A stretch of DNA of 64,000 nt from Streptomyces humicola (GTDB lineage: Bacteria; Actinomycetota; Actinomycetes; Streptomycetales; Streptomycetaceae). Position numbers and translations under genes: made by a program. Every line of letters begins with the position of its first letter. Position 1 is the first letter of the stretch. The stretch lies in the NCBI RefSeq assembly GCF_024436035.1, contig NZ_JANFNG010000030.1, forward strand, positions 1 through 64,000, read 5' to 3'. This document shows positions 17,452 through 25,893 of this stretch, in pieces. The notes beneath the pieces are model-generated. The model did no database searches. It saw nothing but the letters and a program-made list of their open reading frames with translations, and was not told where the DNA came from.

Positions 17452-18252
17452 ATGCGTGTGTACGGTGCCGTGGCGCTGCGCGGATTCCGGCGGTATGCGA
17501 CCTACCGGGTCGCGACGCTCGCAGGGGTTTTCACCAACAGCGTCTTCGGCTTCATCCTCGCCTACACCTTCATCGCCCTGTGGACGATGCGTCCGCACCT
17601 GGGCGGCTACGACCTGCCACACGCGGTGACGTACGTCTGGCTCGGCCAGGCGATGCTGGCGACGACGGCCATCATGGGCGGCGGCTTCGAGGCGGATCTG
17701 ATCGAGCGGATCAGGACCGGTGACGTGGCGATCGACCTCTACCGGCCCGCCGACCTCCAAATGTGGTGGCTTGCCGCCGATCTGGGACGGGCCGGGTTCC
17801 ACCTGCTCGGACGCGGCGTACTGCCGATGGCCGTGGGCGCGCTGGCATTTCCGCTCGCGTGGCCCGGGCGGCCGCTGACGTGGGGGTACTTCCTGGTCTC
17901 CGTCGCGCTGGGAGCGGTGGTCAGCTATGCCATCCGGTACCTGATCGCGCTCGCCGCGTTCTGGCTGCTCGACGGGTCCGGACTGACGGTCCTCGCCATG
18001 CTCAGCGGGACGTTCTTCTCCGGGATGCTGCTGCCGCTGTCGGTCTTCCCGGGCCGGCTGGGCACTGTGGCCCGCGCCCTGCCGTGGTCGTCGTTGCTGC
18101 AGGTGCCCGCCGACATCTTCCTCGGACGGCGCAGTGGTGGTGCGGTGGCGGCCGGCCTTGCCTTCCAGGCGGGGTGGGCGCTGGCGCTGCTGGGTGCCGG
18201 ACGGCTGGTGCAGGCGGCCGCGACGCGCAAGGTGGTGGTGCAGGGTGGCTGA
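17452..18252 (+). CDS. ABC-2 type transporter permease (COG4587-like)
   Basis: This is a 266-residue integral membrane protein with about six helices (for example LAGVFTNSVFGFILAYTFIA and LTVLAMLSGTFFSGMLLPLS). It is the first permease of a three-gene ABC-2 transporter whose substrate is not known. The ATG at 17452 follows AAGGAG at 17436. A longer frame extends to 17110 but that part is the decayed sequence described separately. Its stop overlaps the start of the next permease by eight bases, so the two are co-translated. Confidence 0.85.
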   Translation: MRVYGAVALRGFRRYATYRVATLAGVFTNSVFGFILAYTFIALWTMRPHLGGYDLPHAVTYVWLGQAMLATTAIMGGGFEADLIERIRTGDVAIDLYRPADLQMWWLAADLGRAGFHLLGRGVLPMAVGALAFPLAWPGRPLTWGYFLVSVALGAVVSYAIRYLIALAAFWLLDGSGLTVLAMLSGTFFSGMLLPLSVFPGRLGTVARALPWSSLLQVPADIFLGRRSGGAVAAGLAFQAGWALALLGAGRLVQAAATRKVVVQGG

Positions 18253-19048
18253 CGGGCTGCGCGCCTATGCCCTGATCGTCGGGATGTGGGTGCGCTCGAC
18301 GATGGCGTACCGGTTCTCCTTCGTGATGATGGCGGTCGGCAACTTCCTCGCCACCGCGCTCGACTTCGCGGCGATCGCCATCATCTTCGGGCACACGCGG
18401 GTGCTCGGCGGCTTCTCCCTCCCCGAGACAGCGTTTCTGTACGGGACGTCGGGCTGCGCCCTGGGACTGGCGGACCTGGTGCTGGGCAGCATGGACCAGC
18501 TGGGGCAGCGGGTGCGGGACGGGACGCTGGACACGCTGCTCGTGCGGCCGGTGCCGGTGTTCGCCCAGGCCGCCGCCGACCGGTTCGCGCTGCGCAGGCT
18601 GGGGAGGATCAGCCAGTCGGTGCTGGTGCTCGCATGGTCGCTGACAGCCCTCAAGGCGGCCTGGACGCCGGTCGACGTGCTGCTGGTGCCCGTGATGCTG
18701 GTGAGCGGTGCGGCGATCTTCAGCGCGGTGTTCGTCACCGGTGCCGCGTTCCAGTTCTGGGCCACCGACGCGGCGGAGGTGCAGAACTCGTTCACCTACG
18801 GCGGTAACGCGCTGACGCAGTACCCGCCGACGGTCTTCGCCAAGGACCTGCTGCGCGGCGCGACGTTCGTCGTGCCGCTCGCCTTCGTCAACTGGCTGCC
18901 GGCGCTGCACATCCTGCGGCGGGCCGACCCGCTGGGCCTGCCCGGCTGGCTGGATTTCTGCTCGCCGCTGGTGGCCGCGGCGGCGTGCGCGGCGGCCGGG
19001 CTCGCCTGGCGGGCGGGCCTGAGGGCGTACCGGAGCACAGGGAGTTGA
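18245..19048 (+). CDS. ABC-2 type transporter permease (COG3694-like)
   Basis: This second permease subunit has 267 residues and about six helices. FSFVMMAVGNFLATALDFAA forms the first, and the cytoplasmic loop contains QLGQRVRDGTLDTLLVRPVP, a feature typical of this subfamily. The start is the GTG at 18245, nested in the end of the preceding gene; the longer frame upstream is the shadow of that gene. The order permease, permease, ATPase matches the widespread trio of uncharacterised actinobacterial ABC-2 systems. Confidence 0.87.
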   Translation: MADGLRAYALIVGMWVRSTMAYRFSFVMMAVGNFLATALDFAAIAIIFGHTRVLGGFSLPETAFLYGTSGCALGLADLVLGSMDQLGQRVRDGTLDTLLVRPVPVFAQAAADRFALRRLGRISQSVLVLAWSLTALKAAWTPVDVLLVPVMLVSGAAIFSAVFVTGAAFQFWATDAAEVQNSFTYGGNALTQYPPTVFAKDLLRGATFVVPLAFVNWLPALHILRRADPLGLPGWLDFCSPLVAAAACAAAGLAWRAGLRAYRSTGS

Positions 19049-19064
19049 GAGGGAGGATGCGGAC

Positions 19065-20024
19065 GTGGACGCGCTGATCCGTCTCGAACGGGTCGAGAAG
19101 GTCTTCAAGGTGCGGCGCAGGGTCGGAAGGCTGCGGCGGGTGCGCACCGAGGTGCGGGCAGTGGACGGCATCTCGTTCGACATCGCGCGCGGTGAGATGG
19201 TCGGCTACATCGGGCCGAACGGTGCGGGCAAGTCGACGACCATCAAGATGCTGACCGGGATCCTGGTGCCGAGCGGCGGCCGGGTGCGCGTCGCCGGGAT
19301 CGATCCGGCGCGTGAGCGCACACGCGTGGCACGCCGGATCGGGGTGGTCTTCGGGCAGCGCACCACCCTGTGGTGGGATTTGCCGCTGCGCGATTCGTAC
19401 GAGCTGGTGCGCAGGTTGTACCGCGTCCCGGACGCCCGGTACGACCGGAACCTCGCGCGGTGCGTCGAACTCCTCGACCTCGGGCCGCTGTTGGACGTCC
19501 CGGTGCGCCAGCTCTCGCTCGGCCAGCGGATGCGCGGCGACATCGCGGCGGCGCTGCTGCACGATCCGGAGGTGCTGTATCTGGACGAGCCGACGATCGG
19601 CCTCGACGTGGTCAGCAAGGCGAAGGTGCGCGGCTTCCTGCGGGAGGTCAACGACGGTGGCACGACCGTTCTGCTGACCACCCATGACCTCACCGACATC
19701 GAGCAGCTGTGCACCCGGGTCATGGTGATCGACCACGGGCGGCTCGTCCACGACGGCGATCTCGCCGGCCTCCACGGCGCGGGCGACAGCGAACGCACCC
19801 TGGTGGTGGACTTCGAGCGGGAGCTGCCCCCGGTGCGGATCGCAGGCGCCCGGCCGGTCAAGGTCGAGGGCCCGCGGCAGTGGCTGGCCTTCCCGGCGTC
19901 GGCGAGCGCGGCGCCTCTCGTCGCCGAGCTCGCCGCCTGCTATCCGCTGGTCGACCTGTCCGTGCGGGAACCGGCGATCGAGGACGTGATCGCACGGATG
20001 TACGCCGGCCGGGCGGCGCTGTGA
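19065..20024 (+). CDS. ABC-2 transporter ATP-binding protein (COG4586-like)
   Basis: This cytoplasmic ATPase of 319 residues energises the two preceding permeases. The Walker A motif is GPNGAGKSTT, the signature is QLSLGQRMRGDIA, Walker B is VLYLDEPTIGLD and the switch histidine is in LLTTHDL. The Q-loop segment VVFGQRTTLWWDLP is characteristic of the COG4586 branch. A C-terminal domain of about 80 residues follows the ATPase core. The GTG at 19065 follows GAGGGAGGA. It converges on aspA with only 19 bases between. Confidence 0.92.
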   Translation: MDALIRLERVEKVFKVRRRVGRLRRVRTEVRAVDGISFDIARGEMVGYIGPNGAGKSTTIKMLTGILVPSGGRVRVAGIDPARERTRVARRIGVVFGQRTTLWWDLPLRDSYELVRRLYRVPDARYDRNLARCVELLDLGPLLDVPVRQLSLGQRMRGDIAAALLHDPEVLYLDEPTIGLDVVSKAKVRGFLREVNDGGTTVLLTTHDLTDIEQLCTRVMVIDHGRLVHDGDLAGLHGAGDSERTLVVDFERELPPVRIAGARPVKVEGPRQWLAFPASASAAPLVAELAACYPLVDLSVREPAIEDVIARMYAGRAAL

Positions 20025-20043
20025 GCGCGCAGGTCGGCCGGAA

Positions 20044-21447
<1,404 letters not shown>

Positions 21448-21459
21448 GTCGGTTCCTGT

Positions 21460-22455
21460 TCAGGACGGGATGGTGGAGGGGAGGTGGAGCAACCGGCGGA
21501 GCGTCGTGACGCGTGCGGACGGCGTGTCGGAGGCCAGCAGGGCGGCGAGCACTGCCGTCCGTGCCTGCCCCGCACGCAGGGTGCCCGTGAGGACCGCACC
21601 GGCCGCGGCGAGGTCGACGGCTCCGCCTCCGCCGTAGATCTCGGCGACGGGGCCCTCGGGAACACGGGTCGTCAGCGCCACGACCACCCCGGATGCGACC
21701 GCCTCCGCCACGGCCTCGGCGATGTCGGGGGTGGTGTTGCCCGCGCCGGTGCCGACCACCACGATGCCCTGCGCGCCTGCGGCCACCGCCGCCTTCAGCA
21801 ACAGCGGGTCGGCGTCGCAGTGGTGCATGATCATGTCGACGCGCGGCGCGGTCACGTCCGCCGGCGGCAGAGGCAGCGGCTCCGGCCGATCGGGCCGCCT
21901 GCGTATGCACACGCCGCCGAAGCCGACTTCTCCGACATGCGAACCCGACGGGTCGTCGAACGCCCTGGGGGCGAGCGTGTGCATCTTCACGGTGCCGCGG
22001 GCTGCGTGCACCACACCGTCGAACGCCACCAGCACGCCGAGGTCGCGAACGGAGGCCGCGGTGAGCAGGGCGTCGTGGAGGTTGCCCGCCGCGTCGCCGT
22101 CCGCGGCTTCGAGAGGCCGCTGTGCACCGGTGAAGACGACAGGTCGTGGATCGTCGTGGTGGAGGTCGAGCAGGAAGGCCGACTCCTCCAGGGTGTCGGT
22201 GCCGTGCGTGACGACGATGCCGTCCACATCGGGGTCGGCGAGCGCGGCGTGCACCGCGCGCATCAGGGTGAGCTGGTGCGCGGTGGTCAGCCGGGAGCTG
22301 TTCACGCTGAAAAGGTCGACGACCTCCGTCACGATCCCTTCCGGAACCGCCGCACGGGCGAGCACGTCGTGGCCGTTGGCCTCGGCGACGTACCCGGAGC
22401 CCTGCCAGCGGCTGGCGATCGTCCCGCCGGTGCTCATGACGACGACGCGTCCCAC
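21460..22455 (-). CDS. L-asparaginase (type I/II asparaginase family)
   Basis: This enzyme hydrolyses asparagine to aspartate and ammonia. Both catalytic threonine motifs are present: STGGTIASRW near the N-terminus and IVVTHGTDTLEES about 70 residues later. The binding segment FTGAQRP also fits. The product is 331 residues with no signal peptide, so it is cytoplasmic. I chose the GTG at 22455, which begins VGRVVVMSTGG; the open frame continues upstream into the regulatory region but family members start here. It is the first gene of the operon with aspA. Confidence 0.9.
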   Translation of the reverse strand: MGRVVVMSTGGTIASRWQGSGYVAEANGHDVLARAAVPEGIVTEVVDLFSVNSSRLTTAHQLTLMRAVHAALADPDVDGIVVTHGTDTLEESAFLLDLHHDDPRPVVFTGAQRPLEAADGDAAGNLHDALLTAASVRDLGVLVAFDGVVHAARGTVKMHTLAPRAFDDPSGSHVGEVGFGGVCIRRRPDRPEPLPLPPADVTAPRVDMIMHHCDADPLLLKAAVAAGAQGIVVVGTGAGNTTPDIAEAVAEAVASGVVVALTTRVPEGPVAEIYGGGGAVDLAAAGAVLTGTLRAGQARTAVLAALLASDTPSARVTTLRRLLHLPSTIPS

Positions 22456-22524
22456 GTTCCCCTGCCCCTCATACGGATCATACGGATGGTGCCGGATGTG
22501 CGCCGCAACAATAGGGCAAACCGC

Positions 22525-22582
22525 GCGCAATGTGATCGCTGGTTTTCGCGCAATGGCGCCAGAGCGGGGCTGATAATTGCGC
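22525..22582. promoter_or_regulatory. GCGCAAT motif cluster between asparaginase and Lrp/AsnC genes
   Basis: GCGCAAT occurs at 22525 and 22548 and inverted as ATTGCGC at 22576, ending one base before the regulator start codon. Partial copies (CGCAAT and TTGCGC) continue inside the first codons. Repeated, irregularly spaced short motifs suit an octameric Lrp/AsnC protein that wraps DNA. The pattern suggests autoregulation and control of the asparaginase-aspartase operon. Confidence 0.5.
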
Positions 22583-22583
22583 T

Positions 22584-23039
22584 ATGGATCAAATCGATCG
22601 CAATATCTTGCGCGAGCTCCAGAAGGACGGCCGGCTGACCAACCAGGAACTGGCGCAGCGCGTCGGGCTCACCGCCTCCCCCTGCATGCGCAGAGTCCGC
22701 CAGCTGGAACAGGACGGCGTCATCCAGGGCTACCGCGCCGTGATCGACCCCGAGGCCGTCGGCAGGGGGTTCGAGGTGCTCGTCTCGATCGAGGTCAAGC
22801 GAGACCGTGAGGCGGTCGAGGCGGTCGAGGCCGCCCTGCAGGACATCCCGGACGTCATCGAGGCGTACCGGCTCTTCGGCAGCCCCGGCTGCCTGCTGCG
22901 CATCGCCGTCGCCGACATCACCGCCTACGAGCAGTTGTGGATCGAACGGCTCACCACCCTGTCCGGCGTCACCGAGGTCAACTCGCAGATCGTGATGAAG
23001 CGCATCAAGGAACCGCACTTCCTGCCGGTGGACGGCTGA
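22584..23039 (+). CDS. Lrp/AsnC-family transcriptional regulator
   Basis: This 151-residue regulator has an N-terminal helix-turn-helix (IDRNILRELQKDGRLTNQEL, then AQRVGLTASPCMRRVRQLE) and a C-terminal RAM ligand-binding domain with the usual GSPGCLLRIAVADITAYE. Divergent transcription from asparaginase/aspartase suggests it senses asparagine or aspartate. The ATG at 22584 gives the normal family start but has no good ribosome binding site nearby, and an operator-like ATTGCGC abuts it, so the message may be leaderless or poorly translated. Confidence 0.92.
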   Translation: MDQIDRNILRELQKDGRLTNQELAQRVGLTASPCMRRVRQLEQDGVIQGYRAVIDPEAVGRGFEVLVSIEVKRDREAVEAVEAALQDIPDVIEAYRLFGSPGCLLRIAVADITAYEQLWIERLTTLSGVTEVNSQIVMKRIKEPHFLPVDG

Positions 23040-23095
23040 CGGGCGGCGCGGAACCGGCGGCGGGCGCGGTCAGTCGCTGGGCGCGCGGCAGCGCG

Positions 23096-23242
23096 TCAGT
23101 CCCGCTCCTCGTCGCCCAACGGCGCCCCGCAGTTCTGGCAGTGGTCCAGCGACAACTCCTCCCGGAAGCTGCCGCAGTCGGCACAGACCCGGGCCAGCCA
23201 GCACGCCGGATCGCCGCCTTCCGGTCCGTCCGTCTCATCCAT
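23096..23242 (-). CDS. Small zinc-ribbon protein (48 aa), hypothetical
   Basis: This is a short acidic protein with two CxxC pairs, VCADCGSF and HCQNCGAPL, spaced as in a rubredoxin-like zinc ribbon. The ATG at 23242 is preceded by GAGGATG; an in-frame ATG at 23278 would add a Cys/His-rich leader but lacks a site. It is convergent with the Lrp gene (56 bases apart) and divergent from the antiporter operon. Function is unknown; a metal-binding structural role is likely. Confidence 0.6.
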   Translation of the reverse strand: MDETDGPEGGDPACWLARVCADCGSFREELSLDHCQNCGAPLGDEERD

Positions 23243-23392
23243 GCATCCATCCTCGCAGCACCCATGGTGCTGCTCCATCACGGTGATGCTCCGCCCGCTC
23301 GGCCGCCCTCCCCGGCGTGCGCAAGGCATCGGAAACGCCGAGCGGGGTACACGTTGCTGGTCTGTTCCCGGGCGTACCGGTGAGGAGGGGCG

Positions 23393-23884
23393 ATGCGGCG
23401 TTCGTGGCTCGGAGCCTTGCGCGAGGCGCTGGTGTGGTGGGCCCTGCTGGTCGTTGTCGACCTGATGTTCATCAGCACGGTCTCGGTGCTCGAACTCGTC
23501 GTGGCCGCAGGGGGAGCGGCGATCGCCGCGGTCGCCGCCCGCGGCGTGCACACCGTATCGGGCGCCGGGCCGGGCGGTACCCGGCGGTGGGGCGCGGCGG
23601 CTCTCGCGTGGCCCGGCGCGGTGCTCACCGACACCGTGCGGCTGTTCGCCGTGACCGCACGCACCCTGTGCGGCCGCCCGGTCGAGGGCCGGTGGCAGAC
23701 CGTGACGCTTGTGTCCGGAACCGGCGCGGCATGGGCCTGCGGCCTGCTGTCGTCCACTCCCGGCGCGTACGTCGTCGACGTCCGCGGACAGCAGCCGGGA
23801 GCCGGGGAGGCGCTCGTCGTCCACGTCGTGATCGACGACCGGACGCGGCTGGAACGCGTGCTCACCGCTGGAGGGCGCCGGTGA
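23393..23884 (+). CDS. mnhE: Mrp-type Na+(K+)/H+ antiporter subunit E
   Basis: This is a small membrane subunit of the multi-subunit Mrp/Mnh cation/proton antiporter. The 163-residue product has N-terminal helices (ALVWWALLVVVDLMFISTVS) and the MnhE hallmark LLSSTPGAYVVDV followed by a hydrophilic tail with LVVHVVIDD. It starts the operon, and each of the next five junctions overlaps or nearly so, implying strictly co-translated subunits. The complex exports Na+ or K+ in exchange for protons at the cytoplasmic membrane and supports pH and salt tolerance. Confidence 0.82.
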   Translation: MRRSWLGALREALVWWALLVVVDLMFISTVSVLELVVAAGGAAIAAVAARGVHTVSGAGPGGTRRWGAAALAWPGAVLTDTVRLFAVTARTLCGRPVEGRWQTVTLVSGTGAAWACGLLSSTPGAYVVDVRGQQPGAGEALVVHVVIDDRTRLERVLTAGGRR

Positions 23885-24171
23885 ACGCGTGGCTGCTCGC
23901 GACCGCGGTCCTGCTGACCCTGGGGCTGCCGCCGTGCCTGTGGGCGGCGAGCCGCGGGCCCGCGCATGAACGCCTCGCTGGGCTCAACCTGGCGACCACC
24001 GTTGCCACCGTGCTCTTCCTGGTGACCGCGCAGGGCTTCGGCCGCAGCTCCTATGCCGACCTCGCCCTCGTCCTTGCCGTTCTGGGACCTGCCGGAACCC
24101 TGGTCTTCGCCCGCTTCCTCGGCGGACGCTCGATGGACGCCGCCGACACCGAGCCGCACACGGAGGCATGA
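23881..24171 (+). CDS. mnhF: Mrp-type antiporter subunit F
   Basis: The 96-residue protein has three membrane helices. The central RLAGLNLATTVATVLFLVTA and the segment ALVLAVLGPAGTLVFARFL match MnhF/MrpF. The start is a GTG in a GTGA overlap with the end of mnhE. It is followed two bases later by mnhG. Confidence 0.8.
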   Translation: MNAWLLATAVLLTLGLPPCLWAASRGPAHERLAGLNLATTVATVLFLVTAQGFGRSSYADLALVLAVLGPAGTLVFARFLGGRSMDAADTEPHTEA

Positions 24172-24172
24172 G

Positions 24173-24481
24173 ATGACGCTGCGTCATGTGTGCGCACTGG
24201 TCCTGCTCGTCGGCGGGATCGGCGTACTGCTGCTGTCGGCCGCATGCCTGGTGGCGCTCCCGCGGCCGTACCAGCGGCTGCACGCTCTCACCCCCGCCAC
24301 CTCCGTCGGCGCGCCGCTCGTCGCACTCGCCGCGGCCGTCGACACCGGGCCCGGGCGCGCCGCCGTCAAGCTGATCCTCATCGCCGCACTGATCGCCCTG
24401 GGCGGCCCGGTCACCACCATGGCAATCGGCAGGGCGACGGCCCAGCACGACCGCGTGCTGCCGAGGGACTCCCCGCAATGA
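24173..24481 (+). CDS. mnhG: Mrp-type antiporter subunit G
   Basis: The 102-residue protein has three helices. The MnhG pattern is clear: RPYQRLHALTPATSVGAPLV followed by LILIAALIALGGPVTTMAIG. The ATG follows GGAGG at 24162, inside the end of mnhF, and the stop overlaps the next start as ATGA. Confidence 0.83.
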   Translation: MTLRHVCALVLLVGGIGVLLLSAACLVALPRPYQRLHALTPATSVGAPLVALAAAVDTGPGRAAVKLILIAALIALGGPVTTMAIGRATAQHDRVLPRDSPQ

Positions 24482-24786
24482 ACGGCGCAGCGAACGGGGC
24501 CGTCGACGAGTATCTGATCGTCGTCGCACTGCTGCTGGTGACGGTGAGCGCGACCGCGGCGGCGCTCACCCGGGATCCGGTGCGTCAGGCCGTACTGCTC
24601 GCCATGCTCGGTCTGTCCCTCGCGGTGCTCTTCACGCTCCTGCAGGCGCCCGACGTGGCACTGTCCCAGTTGGCGGTGGGGACAGCGGTCACGCCGCTGT
24701 TGATCCTGCTGACGGTACGGAAGGTGCGTCGCGCCCCCGGTCCGCGCAACGGCCGGGACCGGCGCGGGGACGGAGCGCGCCGATGA
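24478..24786 (+). CDS. MbhD-like (DUF4040) antiporter subunit
   Basis: This is a 102-residue membrane protein with AVLLAMLGLSLAVLFTLLQA and PDVALSQLAVGTAVTPLLIL, the conserved core of MbhD, which in Bacillus-type Mrp is a C-terminal part of the large subunit MrpA. Here it is a free-standing gene with ATGA overlaps at both ends, as in archaeal Mbh/Mrp-like systems. The C-terminus is a short basic tail. Confidence 0.8.
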   Translation: MNGAANGAVDEYLIVVALLLVTVSATAAALTRDPVRQAVLLAMLGLSLAVLFTLLQAPDVALSQLAVGTAVTPLLILLTVRKVRRAPGPRNGRDRRGDGARR

Positions 24787-25538
24787 GCCGTACCGCGCGC
24801 ATCCGGCTCTTCTGGGCAGCGGCGGTGGTCTTCGCCGTCGCGTATGCGGCCGCCTGCACGGGACTGCCGCGCTTCGGGACCCTGGCGCATCCCTACGCCA
24901 CCCGCGCGGTGGCGGCGGCCCTCCACCAGCGCACCGCCAACGTCGTCTCCTCCGTCAATTTCGACCAGCGAGCCTTCGACACCCTCGGGGAGGAATCCAT
25001 CCTGTTCGCCGCGGTGCTGGGCACTATCGTGCTGCTGCGCCACGCACGCGACGAGCGCACCGGCCGGCCGAGGCCGGGACGGGTGCTGCCCAGCACCCGC
25101 CTGCTCGGCATGGTGCTGCTGCCGGTCACCCTGCTCACCGGTGTCTACATCGTCGCGCACGGCCAACTGTCGCCGGGAGGCGGCTTCCAGGGCGGCGTCA
25201 TTCTCGCCACCGGACTGCATCTGGCGTACGTGGCCGCGGACTACCGCGTCCTGAAGCGGATCCGGCCGCTGGCTTTTCTCGATGCGGCCGATGCCGCGGG
25301 CGCGGGCGCGTTCGCGGCGCTCGGCCTGGCCGGGCTGGTCGCGGGCGGCGCCTATCTGCAGAACGTGCTGCCGCTCGGCACCTTCGGGCAGCTCTCCTCC
25401 GGCGGACTGGTCCCCGTCGTCAATGCGGCGGTCGGCGTCGAGGTCGGTGCGGGGGTCATCGTGCTGCTCGCCTTCTTCCTCGACCAGGCCGTCGAGGTGA
25501 GGTCGCCGGAGGAGCACGGCACCGGAGGCGGCGGATGA
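24783..25538 (+). CDS. mnhB: MbhE-MnhB fusion subunit of the Mrp antiporter
   Basis: The 251-residue product joins two modules. Residues 1-90 resemble MbhE (TANVVSSVNFDQRAFDTLGE followed by a helix), another piece of MrpA in other bacteria. Residues about 100-240 are MnhB (GVYIVAHGQLSPGGGFQGGV, a family signature). It overlaps its neighbours by ATGA at both ends. Confidence 0.85.
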   Translation: MSRTARIRLFWAAAVVFAVAYAAACTGLPRFGTLAHPYATRAVAAALHQRTANVVSSVNFDQRAFDTLGEESILFAAVLGTIVLLRHARDERTGRPRPGRVLPSTRLLGMVLLPVTLLTGVYIVAHGQLSPGGGFQGGVILATGLHLAYVAADYRVLKRIRPLAFLDAADAAGAGAFAALGLAGLVAGGAYLQNVLPLGTFGQLSSGGLVPVVNAAVGVEVGAGVIVLLAFFLDQAVEVRSPEEHGTGGGG

Positions 25539-25879
25539 CGATCCTGCCCTTCCTGGCGGCCGGCTGGATCTTCCTCGCCGGGGTGCACGGGATGGTCACC
25601 AGCCGCAACGCCATCCATGCCGTCGGCTGCCTTGCCGTCGCCCAGTCGTCGACGTACGTGCTGCTGCTGGCCGTCGGATTCCGGCGCGGCGGCACGGCAC
25701 CGTACTTCTCCGACACCTCGCTGCGCACGCGCGTCGTCGATCCCGTCGTCCAGGCCCTCGCCCTCACCGACGTCGTGGTGGGCGCGACCGTCACCGCACT
25801 GCTGCTGGGACTCGCCATGCAGGTGCGCAAGCGGCACGGCACGGTCGACCCGGACGCCCTCACCGGGCTCAAGGGCTAG
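25535..25879 (+). CDS. mnhC: Mrp-type antiporter subunit C
   Basis: This 114-residue three-helix protein is related to complex I subunit NuoK. It contains NAIHAVGCLAVAQSSTYVLL and the loop DPVVQALALTDVVVGATVTA that defines MnhC. The start ATG overlaps the mnhB stop. Fourteen bases separate it from mnhD. Confidence 0.87.
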   Translation: MTILPFLAAGWIFLAGVHGMVTSRNAIHAVGCLAVAQSSTYVLLLAVGFRRGGTAPYFSDTSLRTRVVDPVVQALALTDVVVGATVTALLLGLAMQVRKRHGTVDPDALTGLKG

Positions 25880-25893
25880 GGCGGGCCGACGAG

